Source: a virus. Taken from it: a stretch of DNA of 58,829 nucleotides. Below, in pieces: positions 7,627 to 15,290 of the stretch (its first letter is position 1; each line of letters begins with the position of its first letter). The notes below the pieces were generated by a model that ran no database searches, was not told the DNA's origin, and was given only the letters and a program-made list of their open reading frames with translations. The stretch spans positions 1 through 58,829 of IMG/VR virus record IMGVR_UViG_3300037247_000927; one strand, given 5' to 3'. The position numbers and the translations under genes are program-made.

Positions 7627-7800
7627 TCAAGCGCTGCGAGGCATGCCCAGGTACACAGGAACACTCTTTATATCGGGCCTGTCATTAAAGGACAGCAGTA
7701 TCTTCGAGAGAATTTGAGCCTGAGATTCGAGAAGCTGACGAATGGCAAGCTCAAGACACATACATTTATTCACCAAAAAGATTGACATCTGAATATTCAT
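7627..7800 (-). CDS. Doubtful 57-aa reading frame
   Basis: An open frame from about 7863 contains an ATG at 7800 and ends at 7627, giving a hydrophobic N-terminus (MNIQMSIFLVNKCM) and a helical middle (LELAIRQLLESQAQILSKIL). There is no ribosome-binding site before the ATG, and the frame lies antisense to the promoter of the proposed small RNA. The composition is protein-like, but I cannot tell whether it is translated. Confidence 0.25.
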   Translation of the reverse strand: MNIQMSIFLVNKCMCLELAIRQLLESQAQILSKILLSFNDRPDIKSVPVYLGMPRSA

Positions 7801-7810
7801 CAGCGAGAAT
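7782..7810 (+). promoter_or_regulatory. Sigma70-type promoter for the proposed small RNA
   Basis: A perfect -35 hexamer TTGACA at 7782-7787 is followed, after exactly 17 bases, by GAGAAT at 7805-7810, which matches four of six bases of the -10 consensus including the key A2 and T6. Transcription would start near 7817 and meet a strong terminator about 115 bases later. Confidence 0.6.
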
Positions 7811-7814
7811 GCGC

Positions 7815-7935
7815 TTGTGCTGAAGTCCTGCCGGATGGATACACAGTTGATGGATGTCCGCAAAGCCTCTTATCCGAGTTCAGTTTGCATTCGTCAACGA
7901 AGAAGGCCCTTGAGAAATCAGGGGCTTTTCTTTTG
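7815..7935 (+). ncRNA. Putative phage small RNA with anti-leader sequence
   Basis: The stretch between a TTGACA-17-GAGAAT promoter and a clear Rho-independent terminator is about 115-120 bases and holds no plausible gene on the + strand. It contains CCTCTTATCC at 7866-7875, the exact reverse complement of the GGATAAGAGG leader found before at least five leftward genes. Possible folds are an outer pairing CTGAA/TTCAG, a small hairpin TTCG-TCAA-CGAA and the terminator stem. A GGATA at about 7842-7846 could partly mask the anti-leader site. By position it would act in trans on ribosome-binding regions of leftward phage mRNAs. All of this is inferred from sequence; no expression evidence is available. 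Confidence 0.45.
7905..7934 (+). terminator. Rho-independent terminator
   Basis: GGCCCTTGA (7905-7913) pairs along its full length, with two G-U wobbles, to TCAGGGGCT (7918-7926) around a GAAA tetraloop. TTTCTTTT follows at once. The T-run shows that it works in the + direction. Confidence 0.8.
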
Positions 7936-8060
7936 CCTGCAACTTTATTTCAAAATCATTTGACAAGCGATTCTGTTTTGTGCAAGACTGCAATTCGGGT
8001 TGCTGCTTATCCGTTACAACCGTTCGGCGGCAACACAACATTAATGAACTCGGATGCGTT

Positions 8061-8348
8061 ATGAAGAATCTCAAAATCATACCCTCCTTCCCACCTACGG
8101 CTGGGCTACGTTCGTTATTGTTAACCGACAAGCCGTATGAAGGGTTTCTTGCACAGCGGCAGTCCAAGAGCGATCTCGCACTATCAGAACTCCCAGAAGG
8201 CATACAAATGCATCTGGCTGCTCTCTGGTGTCTGATTTTCGGCAGCGATGCAAGACGGTCTTTACGGATCGAATGCCGACAACCCACAAGCGTAAACGAT
8301 GTGAGTCCTATGTATGGCGAAGGGTTCGAGAGCAAGCTAGCTTTCTAA
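8061..8348 (+). CDS. Doubtful 95-aa reading frame
   Basis: An ATG at 8061 opens a 95-codon frame with a helical segment (PEGIQMHLAALWCLIFGSDA). No ribosome-binding site precedes it, no family is recognised, and an overlapping frame exists on the other strand. It is listed because otherwise this region holds nothing; it may well be noise. Confidence 0.25.
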   Translation: MKNLKIIPSFPPTAGLRSLLLTDKPYEGFLAQRQSKSDLALSELPEGIQMHLAALWCLIFGSDARRSLRIECRQPTSVNDVSPMYGEGFESKLAF

Positions 8349-8360
8349 TTTTCTGTACTT

Positions 8361-8502
8361 CAGGTAATAGCTAGGACTTCTGATTGTCAGGAGCTTAGGT
8401 GAACTTTGCCTGATGACTCTGCTATTCAAGAGCAACCCTCTCTGGACCGCAGGGACTATAAAGGTAATATAGATATATAACTATATAATATATAAGGTAA
8501 TA
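8361..8502 (+). repeat. Three AGGTAATA direct repeats
   Basis: AGGTAATA occurs at 8361-8368, 8462-8469 and 8495-8502 in the otherwise gene-free region before the rightward replication operon. Spacing is irregular. They could be binding sites for a regulator, or chance in an AT-rich stretch. Confidence 0.35.
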
Positions 8503-8517
8503 GTATGAAATACTATT
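8499..8517. promoter_or_regulatory. Inverted repeat, possible operator or leader hairpin
   Basis: AATAGTAT and ATACTATT form an exact 8-base inverted repeat around GAA, 25 bases before the start codon of the DHH phosphoesterase gene and just downstream of TATAAT at 8484-8489. It could be an operator overlapping the transcription start, or an RNA hairpin ahead of the ribosome-binding site CAGGAGAA. Confidence 0.5.
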
Positions 8518-8542
8518 TGCAAATTTTCATCAGGAGAATCAA

Positions 8543-9409
8543 ATGAAAAGACTCTGTATTTATCATGGTAATTGTGCTGATGGGTTTGCTGCTGCATACG
8601 CAATGCAGGTTGCATTTGATCCAAGCACTATTGAATTTCATGCTGGCGTTTACGGAGACGAACCACCAGATGTAACTAACCGCCATGTTTACCTTGTAGA
8701 TTTCTCTTACAAGCGTGATGTGCTAATTGAAATGGCAGCGAAGGCTGTGAGTATTTTGATTCTTGATCATCACCAAAGCGCTGAGGCTGAGCTTGTCGAT
8801 TTGCCAGGTAACGTCGAAACAGTATTTGATATGACCCGGAGTGGCGCAGTAATAACTTGGGATTATTTTCTGCCTGCCTTAAAAATACCGCCATTGTTTT
8901 TCCACATAATGGACCGTGACTTGTGGAGATTTAAGCTTCCGGCCACGCGAGAAATAATGGCATGTCTCAGCTCGTACCCTTATGACTTTGATGTTTGGTC
9001 CGACCTTATGGATTTCGATATGGAGTTTTTGCGTAGAGGTGGCGAATCAATCAATCGTAAGCAACTAAAAGATATTAACGAATTGATCGAGGCAAATGCG
9101 CACCGCATAGTCATTGCAGGCCATGACGTTCCCGGCCTGAACGGGCCTTACATGTGGGCTTCAGACGCTTGTCATATCATGGCCAAGGGTGAGCCGTTTG
9201 CTGCATGCTATTGCGATACAGGGGAGGGCAGAGTATTCCAGCTCCGTTCTGCTGATGGTGGCATGAATGTGGCTGAGATTGCAAAACTCTTTGGTGGTGG
9301 CGGCCATGAACATGCTGCTGGCTTCAGTGTGCCGCACCATACAGGTCTTATTTTTATTGAACCACCGATTGAATCAACAGAAATATTAGGAGAAACAAAT
9401 GTCACATAA
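8543..9409 (+). CDS. DHH-family phosphoesterase (RecJ/NrnA-like)
   Basis: The 288-residue product shows the DHH phosphoesterase signature: HGNCADG (about residues 8-14), VDFSY (about 52-56), ILDHH (about 73-77) and, near the C-terminus, the DHHA1 substrate motif FGGGGHEHAAGF. Metal-dependent enzymes of this class degrade single-stranded DNA 5' to 3' (RecJ) or short oligonucleotides (NrnA). The length is closer to NrnA-type enzymes. It is the first gene of the rightward replication block, with a good ribosome-binding site (CAGGAGAATCAAATG), and overlaps the following RecF/Rad50-like gene by 11 bases, suggesting a joint role in DNA-end processing. Confidence 0.88.
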   Translation: MKRLCIYHGNCADGFAAAYAMQVAFDPSTIEFHAGVYGDEPPDVTNRHVYLVDFSYKRDVLIEMAAKAVSILILDHHQSAEAELVDLPGNVETVFDMTRSGAVITWDYFLPALKIPPLFFHIMDRDLWRFKLPATREIMACLSSYPYDFDVWSDLMDFDMEFLRRGGESINRKQLKDINELIEANAHRIVIAGHDVPGLNGPYMWASDACHIMAKGEPFAACYCDTGEGRVFQLRSADGGMNVAEIAKLFGGGGHEHAAGFSVPHHTGLIFIEPPIESTEILGETNVT

Positions 9410-10820
9410 AATCATTAAACTTACAGCCGAGAACATCAAGAAGCTCAGGGCTGTTGAGATCACGCCAGATGGCGATGTCGTTAAAATATCAGGTGCAAAT
9501 TCTGCTGGCAAAACCAGTGTACTTGATTCAATTTTGTTCGCGCTTGCAGGCAAAAATGCCATACCTGATAAACCCATTCGTGAGGGCGAGGATTCCGCGT
9601 TTGTTGAATTGAACCTGGGTGATCTGATCGTCAAGCGCCGGTTCACTCCTGGCGGCTCTACGTTATCAGTTGAGAATGCTGAGGGTGCGGTCTTCAAATC
9701 ACCACAATCCATGCTCGATGACATGATGGGTAAGCTCTCATTTGATCCTATGAAGTTTTTACAGCTCAGCAGGAAAGAACAGTTCGATGAGTTGTTGACC
9801 CTGGTTGATGTCAAGATTGATTTGTCTGAGCTGGATGAAAAGCGGCAGTCTCTTTATGAAGAACGCACTATTGTTAACCGTGAAGGCAAGGCAGTAAAGA
9901 CGCGACTGGAAGCGATACCAAAGATCGAGAATGCTCCCGATGCTGATATTGATATCGTTGTGCTGGCTGAAGAGATATCACAGGCCGAAGCTGGAAACCG
10001 CGAGCTTGATAATGTGCTGGTTAAGATTGGAGGCGATAAAGTCTCAAAGCAGCGCTTTAGTGGTGAGCTTGACGTTTTTCGTCGTGGTATAGATTCTCTT
10101 GAAGAAGAAACAAAAGACAAAGAAAAAATTGACATTGAGAAAATGCGGACAGAGCTTAATGAAACAGTTGCCAAGTTAACTCAGCAGATATCTGAGGCTG
10201 AAAACAGCAACAACGAGCTACAAACCAATCTTTCTAGTCTTGATAGCAGAAAAGCAGCGGCCTTGGACCTTGAGGTTCGAATCAATGCGCTGGACCAAAG
10301 GATTAACCAGTTCGAAAAAGAGACTGGTAGCAAGGAAAAGGTTGATACCACTGAGCTGGTAATAAAGCTCAATAATGCAAACAAAATCAATAATGATTAT
10401 CGTGCAAGCCAAGAGCGTATCGCTATTGTAGACGCTGTGAAGGTGAAGATTGTCGAAAGCAATAACCTGACCAGCGAGATTGAAAAGATCGACGAGAAGA
10501 AGAGTGAGGCCCTTTCAGTGGTTAAGTTCCCTGTTGATGGTCTGAGCCTGGGTGATGGTGAAATTACTTACAATGATATCCCGCTTGATCAGGCCTCAAT
10601 GTCAGAGCAGATGCGTGTTTCAATCGGGATTGCGATGGCTGCAAATCCAGATATCCGCGTAATCCGGATCACTGATGCCAGCCTGTTTGATTCATCGACT
10701 ATGAAGATGGTTGAAGAAATGGCAAAAACTGATGACTACCAGATATGGATGGAGATCGTCGATGAATCTGGCAAGGTTGGTATTTACATTGAAGACGGCT
10801 CAGTTTCAAAGGTGAACTGA
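9399..10820 (+). CDS. RecF/Rad50/SMC-like ABC ATPase
   Basis: The 473-residue product has an N-terminal ABC ATPase half with Walker A ANSAGKTS (about residues 33-40) preceded by the basic element typical of RecF, then a long charged coiled-coil region (about 150-360). A C-terminal half follows with a signature-like SMSEQMRVSIGIAMAANPDI and a Walker-B-like hydrophobic strand ending RITDASLFD. That strand has Asp at the end but lacks the usual adjacent Glu. Such proteins tether and process DNA ends. Overlap with a DHH phosphoesterase gene suggests that the pair works together, much as Rad50 works with Mre11. AGGAGAAACAAATG marks the start. Confidence 0.82.
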   Translation: MSHKIIKLTAENIKKLRAVEITPDGDVVKISGANSAGKTSVLDSILFALAGKNAIPDKPIREGEDSAFVELNLGDLIVKRRFTPGGSTLSVENAEGAVFKSPQSMLDDMMGKLSFDPMKFLQLSRKEQFDELLTLVDVKIDLSELDEKRQSLYEERTIVNREGKAVKTRLEAIPKIENAPDADIDIVVLAEEISQAEAGNRELDNVLVKIGGDKVSKQRFSGELDVFRRGIDSLEEETKDKEKIDIEKMRTELNETVAKLTQQISEAENSNNELQTNLSSLDSRKAAALDLEVRINALDQRINQFEKETGSKEKVDTTELVIKLNNANKINNDYRASQERIAIVDAVKVKIVESNNLTSEIEKIDEKKSEALSVVKFPVDGLSLGDGEITYNDIPLDQASMSEQMRVSIGIAMAANPDIRVIRITDASLFDSSTMKMVEEMAKTDDYQIWMEIVDESGKVGIYIEDGSVSKVN

Positions 10821-10821
10821 C

Positions 10822-11142
10822 ATGGGCGTGTATACAGTGGTTGGTTCGGGTGATTTAATTGACTTTGAAGACCGTGTGAATGCCGCGCTTAATTATGGTT
10901 ATATTCTTCATGGTGGGATGGTGGTTGAGCAAGTCACCAAATGGGTGGAAGGAATGGATGGCAATGAGCAGGAGTTAGGTAGTTATTACCTGCAAGCCAT
11001 GTACAAACCTCCCACAACAGATGAGAAAAACTCAATCATTATGCATGCCAAGGAATTTGCGCTCTCATTATGGGCAGATGAAAACGATGCATTTGAGCCT
11101 GCATGGAAACAAGCAGTAGAAATCGCGGAACCTCAAGGGTGA
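10822..11142 (+). CDS. DUF1737-like protein, 106 aa
   Basis: The N-terminal half (YTVVGSGDLIDFEDRVNAAL, then GYILHGGMVV and SYYLQAMYKP) matches the pattern of the small DUF1737 domain: a strand, a helix ending in Asn, a Gly-Trp/Tyr turn and a closing strand with QAM. The C-terminal 40 residues are helical and acidic. Its function is unknown in all settings I know. It begins two bases after the stop of the ATPase gene. Confidence 0.65.
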   Translation: MGVYTVVGSGDLIDFEDRVNAALNYGYILHGGMVVEQVTKWVEGMDGNEQELGSYYLQAMYKPPTTDEKNSIIMHAKEFALSLWADENDAFEPAWKQAVEIAEPQG

Positions 11143-11148
11143 ATTGAT

Positions 11149-11373
11149 ATGGATAGAAATCAACATTTAAAATGGTGCAAAGATCGTGCGCTGGAATATG
11201 TAATTGTAGGCGACAATGAGCAAGCAATAGCATCAATGGCAAGCGATCTTGGTAAGCATCCAGATATATTGTCAGCGGTGGAAATATGCTTAGGTTTTGG
11301 TATGGAATTGTTGACTTCCGGAAAGCTAAACAGTACAGAAAAGATGCGTATTTTTATTAATGGGTTTAATTGA
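11149..11373 (+). CDS. Hypothetical protein, 74 aa
   Basis: A small, mainly helical protein with no recognised domain or membrane segment. The ribosome-binding site is weak (GGGTGAATTGAT). It ends one base before the start of the TOPRIM-domain gene, so the genes are coupled. Confidence 0.6.
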   Translation: MDRNQHLKWCKDRALEYVIVGDNEQAIASMASDLGKHPDILSAVEICLGFGMELLTSGKLNSTEKMRIFINGFN

Positions 11374-11374
11374 T

Positions 11375-12319
11375 ATGAAAATTGCATACATAGAAAAAAG
11401 CTTTCGGCCAGGGACGATGCAGATGATTGATAAAGCCAATATCATCATCAGAGAATTTTCTCGCATGGGTTTATATCTCACGCTCAGGCAGCTTTACTAC
11501 CAGTTTGTTAGCCGTGGCATGTTTCCTGAAGACAGACGATGGGCATGGACAGGCTCAAAATGGGTTCGTGACCCTGAAGGAACGAAGAACGCGCCACCAA
11601 ACTATAAGTGGCTTGGAACCATTATTCGTGATGCGCGGCTGGCTGGTCTGATCGACTGGAAAGCCATTGAGGACCGGACAAGAAAGCCTGTCATCCGGGA
11701 TCACACGGAATCCGCTGAAGAAGCTGTAAAGGGTCTTGAAAATAAAGTAGATAAAGATCGTTGGGCCGACCAGGATGTGGCGGTGGAAGTATGGATTGAA
11801 AAGGATGCTTTGACCGGCGTAATCCGTAAGCCCTGTGGGCGTTGGGATGTACCGTATTTTGCATGTAAAGGGTATAACAGTTCATCAGCGGCATGGCTGG
11901 CAGGACAGCGCGTCTTGCAGCGTGACAAACCAACTGTGATTCTGCACTTGGGCGACCATGACCCAAGCGGCATTGACATGACTAACGATACGATCAAACG
12001 GTTTGATATGTTCACTGGCGGAAAGGCTTCGGTGGATAGGATTGCGCTTAACATGGATCAGATTGAGGAATTCGACCCGCCATCAGACCCAGCCAAGATG
12101 GGTGACAGCCGCTCACATGGATATGTAGAGCAGTTTGGGTATGAGTGTTGGGAGCTGGACGCTCTAAACCCTCAAGACATGCAATCTCTGATCGAGGGAA
12201 AGATCAAAGAATATATCGACTTCGATAAATGGGGTGCCACTGCTGAAATTGAATTTGAAGAAAACAGGGTTTTGGATGAGCTGATATTTGCTTGGCCAAG
12301 AATCCGTAACACATTGTGA
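11375..12319 (+). CDS. TOPRIM-domain protein, Spo11/TopoVI-A-like
   Basis: The 314-residue product has an N-terminal region with LTLRQLYYQFVSRG and later NYKWLGTIIRDARLAGLIDW. Next come VEVWIEKDAL, a likely TOPRIM Glu, then GYNSSSAA, and VILHLGDHDPSGIDMTND, the DxD of TOPRIM. This order is shared with archaeal TopoVI A/Spo11-like proteins and is common in phages without a B subunit nearby. The usual catalytic Tyr region may be the YYQF element, but I cannot confirm cleavage activity. I start at the ATG at 11375; one at 11360 is possible. It may act in recombination or DNA-end formation alongside the RecF-like and DHH genes. Confidence 0.75.
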   Translation: MKIAYIEKSFRPGTMQMIDKANIIIREFSRMGLYLTLRQLYYQFVSRGMFPEDRRWAWTGSKWVRDPEGTKNAPPNYKWLGTIIRDARLAGLIDWKAIEDRTRKPVIRDHTESAEEAVKGLENKVDKDRWADQDVAVEVWIEKDALTGVIRKPCGRWDVPYFACKGYNSSSAAWLAGQRVLQRDKPTVILHLGDHDPSGIDMTNDTIKRFDMFTGGKASVDRIALNMDQIEEFDPPSDPAKMGDSRSHGYVEQFGYECWELDALNPQDMQSLIEGKIKEYIDFDKWGATAEIEFEENRVLDELIFAWPRIRNTL

Positions 12320-12330
12320 GTTGAAACATA

Positions 12331-12600
12331 ATGGAATTTGAACATGGCAGGTACATTGGGACGATTCAGTTAAGAGAAACGCATAAAGGCTTGCCGCTTA
12401 AACCAAAAGTTAAAGATGTGCTGGACGGGAAAACAATGGAGTTCACTTATTGTTGGACCTGTGAACCAGACGAAAAATATGCGGGAGAATGTGCTATGGA
12501 ACCAAGCGTATGCAATAAAGATGACTCCGACAGAGAGCTATTCCGCGAGGCTGATATTTTGTGGATTGCAAGCGGTGATGTTAAATGGGCGGGGGAATGA
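12331..12600 (+). CDS. Hypothetical protein, 89 aa
   Basis: A small soluble protein with four Cys residues (YCWTCEPDE, GECAMEPSVCNK) that might bind a metal ion. No recognised family. It sits between the TOPRIM gene and a second small Cys-rich gene in the rightward operon. Confidence 0.6.
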   Translation: MEFEHGRYIGTIQLRETHKGLPLKPKVKDVLDGKTMEFTYCWTCEPDEKYAGECAMEPSVCNKDDSDRELFREADILWIASGDVKWAGE

Positions 12601-12601
12601 G

Positions 12602-12784
12602 ATGGATTTTATGAGTGGTAATTGGCCGCCAAATTGCGCTGTTTGTGGAAGATTCCATGACCCTTCAGATGAGGGCGCTATCTCGGAAACCATCTATACA
12701 GGCGGACCAATACCAGAGCCAGATCACGAAGAGTTTGTTTGTGCTGACTGTGCCGTTAAAGAAAATGCAAAAACAGAAGGATGA
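12602..12784 (+). CDS. Small zinc-finger-like protein, 60 aa
   Basis: Two CxxC pairs (NCAVCGRFH and VCADCAVK) about 35 residues apart make a likely zinc ribbon. The ATG at 12602 follows the previous stop by one base, with GGGGGAATGAG as a ribosome-binding site. Role unknown; small zinc-ribbon proteins often accompany replication genes in phages. Confidence 0.6.
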   Translation: MDFMSGNWPPNCAVCGRFHDPSDEGAISETIYTGGPIPEPDHEEFVCADCAVKENAKTEG

Positions 12785-13019
12785 CATTCGCCGGTATAGC
12801 TGCCTTGGAATCGCTAATGCCAGGGTGATGATGTTCAGCGATCCGGATAAACGTAGGCTTTTCCGCAAGCAAGTCAGATACATTAATTGGTTCGTAAAGA
12901 AGGAATTAAGACGGCAAGTAGCGATTCATATTTCTACATGTTACGCGCTAAAAAACGGTTGGTCATACGCAAAGTACCAGAAAGCACTGATCATCTGGAA
13001 CAATCACATTCAGGAGTAG
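12765..13019 (+). CDS. Small basic protein, 84 aa
   Basis: Starting at the ATG at 12765, 20 bases inside the preceding gene, the product is strongly basic (KRRLFRKQVRYINWFVKKELRRQ) and helical, suggesting nucleic-acid binding. The frame is open further upstream, but that region would fully overlap the zinc-finger gene. No family recognised. Confidence 0.55.
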   Translation: MQKQKDDIRRYSCLGIANARVMMFSDPDKRRLFRKQVRYINWFVKKELRRQVAIHISTCYALKNGWSYAKYQKALIIWNNHIQE

Positions 13020-13023
13020 AACA

Positions 13024-13440
13024 ATGACGATCAAACATACGATTACTTCACTCATGTCTCTGGATCAGGCTGAAAAAATCAGCATATCAAAAGACGATGA
13101 ACTTGAATTGTTGCGAGATTTTTGGGTATATGTCAGCACTCATGACAGGCAGTACGTTCTTGCAATAGTCGATAGTGGTGATGCAGCAAAAAGAATTATA
13201 GATTATCTTAATGAAAAGTGCGGTAAATCATTCAGGCCGGTGGCTGCGAACATGAAAATGATCAAGGCACGTCTCAAGGAGTTTAGTGAGGATGATCTGC
13301 TGAAAATGATCACTCATAAATGCAATGAATGGATGTTCACTGACATGGAAAAATATCTCAGGCCAGCGACTCTTTTTAATGCGACAAAGGCCGCGCAGTA
13401 TGTGGGCGAAATTGAGGATGATAGTGCTACTGGCTTCTAA
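13024..13440 (+). CDS. Hypothetical protein, 138 aa, replication-operon member
   Basis: A helical, mixed-charge protein. Its C-terminal part (KSFRPVAANMKMIKARLKEF, then YLRPATLFNATKAAQYVGE) resembles the conserved C-terminal domain of phage replication proteins such as DnaT- or O-like proteins, in which an RPxTLF element precedes a helix. A strong ribosome-binding site (CAGGAGTAGAACAATG) precedes it and it lies directly before the primase-helicase. A helper or loader role for that enzyme is plausible, not shown. Confidence 0.6.
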   Translation: MTIKHTITSLMSLDQAEKISISKDDELELLRDFWVYVSTHDRQYVLAIVDSGDAAKRIIDYLNEKCGKSFRPVAANMKMIKARLKEFSEDDLLKMITHKCNEWMFTDMEKYLRPATLFNATKAAQYVGEIEDDSATGF

Positions 13441-13460
13441 AACAAAAACGGATAACAATA

Positions 13461-15275
13461 ATGAAGAACTTGACTGCGGCGGATATCGCCAAGGCGCTTG
13501 CTGAGAACGTAGAAACTGTTTGTAGATACTTACTCCCAAATGGTGTCCTGAAGGCCGGTGAATGGTGCGCGGGCGACCCTCATGGCTCAGCAGGAAATAG
13601 CTGTAAGGTCAGAGTAAGTGGATCGAAAGCCGGGGTATGGTCTGACTTCAATGGTGGACAGAGCGGTGACTTACTTGATCTTTGGTCGGCCAATAAGAAC
13701 ATAAGCATTGCTGAAGCCATGAAAGAAGCCAAGGCATACTTGGGTATTTCCGAACCTGAAACTTTTCATACCAAACCCAAGCTACAGTTTGCAAAACCAA
13801 AGAAACCAAAGAGTCTTGCAAAGCTGGGTTCAGTTTTATCCGACTGGTTTGCAAAGCGAAAGATAACACCTGAAACCCTGAAGATTTATCGTGTCGCTGA
13901 AGCTGGTGGTGCAATAGTTTATCAACACATCATAGATAATAAGCTTGTCAGCATCAGATACCGTAAGCTTCCAAAAGATTTCAGCAACTCAACCAACACA
14001 GCTCATACGTTGTGGGGGTGGCACACGCTCTCTGAGAGGTCTAGGAGTGTTGTAATCTGTGAGGGTTATGAGGATGCTATGTCATGGAGGGAATACGGCA
14101 TTGAGGCGCTCTCTGTACCGTTTGGTGCTGGTACTGGTAACAAGCACCAGTGGATTGATCACGACTATGAACGGCTACAGCAGTTTGATCGTATTTATAT
14201 CAGCATGGATATGGACGAAGCTGGCCTTGGGTGTGTTGAAGAGATAGCCACGCGCCTTGGGAATTACCGATGCTTTGTTGTTGAACTGCCAAAGAAAGAC
14301 TGCAATGACTGTTTGATTGCTGGTATTGCTAAAGATGTTATTGCGGATACGATTAAAAACGCCAAAGCTATTGACCCAAAGCATTTACGAAGAGCTGATT
14401 CATATCTTGATCAGACGATCAGATTATTTTTTCCGACCAGTGATTATGAGGCTGGATTTTCTCTACCCTGGTCGCATTCTGGCAACTTGATATTCAGACC
14501 GGGTGAGCTGATAGTCCACACTGGATTTAACGGGTCTGGAAAGTCTCAGTGGGTGAATTATCTGGAAATACTCATGATGAATGCTGGCTACAAGTGCGCT
14601 ACTGCTTCGATGGAATTTCAACCCAAGCGACTACTGCACAGGATGGTCAAGCAAATCACCGGCATAGGTACACCAACAGAGGCCTACATTAAAGAATCAT
14701 TTCAGTGGCTTGACGGTAAGTTTTGGTTGTTTGGTGCTACCGGAAACGATAAAGCCGGAAATCTTTTAGATACAATGCTTTATGCCAGAAAGAGGTACGG
14801 CGTTGAGGTTTTTATTATTGACAGCTTCATGAAGTGCGGGATCAATGAAGAAGATTATGACGGCCAAAAGAAATTTATGGATCAGCTTTCTGATTTCAAG
14901 AATGATTTCGAGTGTCAGATACATTTGGTTGTGCATCAACGCAAGCCTGCTAATGTGAATGAAGTCAAAGCAACTCCGAGCAAGTTTGGGATCAAGGGAT
15001 CAGGTTCAATATCTGATTTGCCGGATACAATTGTTCTGATTAATCGGAATAAGAAAAAAGAGTTTCAGGTTAATAAGATTCTCAGCAACAACAGAAGTAT
15101 GACCGGCATTGATATTCCCAAGGAATTAAAGAATATGCCTGATGTTTATGTTAACTGTGACAAGCAACGCAATGGAGACTGGGAAGGCGGCTTTGGTCTG
15201 CATTTTAATACTGGGAACTATCAATACAAACAATATTACAGAGAAAAAAATAGGGATTTTCTTCAGCATGGATAA
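13461..15275 (+). CDS. Primase-helicase (T7 gp4/Twinkle-like)
   Basis: The 604-residue product joins a TOPRIM primase-type domain to a RecA-fold helicase. The N-terminal region (about 1-100) resembles the CHC2-type domain but has few Cys residues, so classic zinc binding is doubtful. The TOPRIM element VVICEGYEDAMSW is at about 195-207, with MDMDEAG near 248. The helicase half has Walker A TGFNGSGKS (about 353-361), Walker B FIIDSF (about 450) and VVHQRKP and SGSISDLPDTIVLINRNK elements typical of DnaB-like motifs. It would unwind the replication fork and may synthesise primers. It is the central replication gene, preceding a RuvC-like resolvase. Confidence 0.9.
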   Translation: MKNLTAADIAKALAENVETVCRYLLPNGVLKAGEWCAGDPHGSAGNSCKVRVSGSKAGVWSDFNGGQSGDLLDLWSANKNISIAEAMKEAKAYLGISEPETFHTKPKLQFAKPKKPKSLAKLGSVLSDWFAKRKITPETLKIYRVAEAGGAIVYQHIIDNKLVSIRYRKLPKDFSNSTNTAHTLWGWHTLSERSRSVVICEGYEDAMSWREYGIEALSVPFGAGTGNKHQWIDHDYERLQQFDRIYISMDMDEAGLGCVEEIATRLGNYRCFVVELPKKDCNDCLIAGIAKDVIADTIKNAKAIDPKHLRRADSYLDQTIRLFFPTSDYEAGFSLPWSHSGNLIFRPGELIVHTGFNGSGKSQWVNYLEILMMNAGYKCATASMEFQPKRLLHRMVKQITGIGTPTEAYIKESFQWLDGKFWLFGATGNDKAGNLLDTMLYARKRYGVEVFIIDSFMKCGINEEDYDGQKKFMDQLSDFKNDFECQIHLVVHQRKPANVNEVKATPSKFGIKGSGSISDLPDTIVLINRNKKKEFQVNKILSNNRSMTGIDIPKELKNMPDVYVNCDKQRNGDWEGGFGLHFNTGNYQYKQYYREKNRDFLQHG

Positions 15276-15290
15276 ATTAGGAGAATCATC

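Larger units (their letters stand above)
7936..8542. other. Control region without a confident gene
   Basis: This 600-base stretch separates the leftward early genes from the rightward replication genes. It holds competing open frames on both strands, none with a ribosome-binding site, and ends in an AT-rich segment with three AGGTAATA copies, several TATA-like hexamers and an inverted repeat before the DHH phosphoesterase gene. It probably carries the rightward early promoter, but I cannot pick a single -35/-10 pair. Confidence 0.5.

Noticed and set aside
7474-7785. Rightward open frame of 103 codons before the proposed small RNA
   Set aside because: No ribosome-binding site and overlap with leftward frames, including the DUF551-like gene. 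I left it out, although its end touching the promoter is noted.
7880-8335. Leftward open frame of 151 codons
   Set aside because: It covers a strong rightward terminator, has no ribosome-binding site, and its composition is rich in Ser, Arg and Cys without pattern. A competing frame lies on the other strand.
8300-8345. tRNA-like GGTTCGAGAGC element
   Set aside because: No matching acceptor, D or anticodon arms could be built around it.
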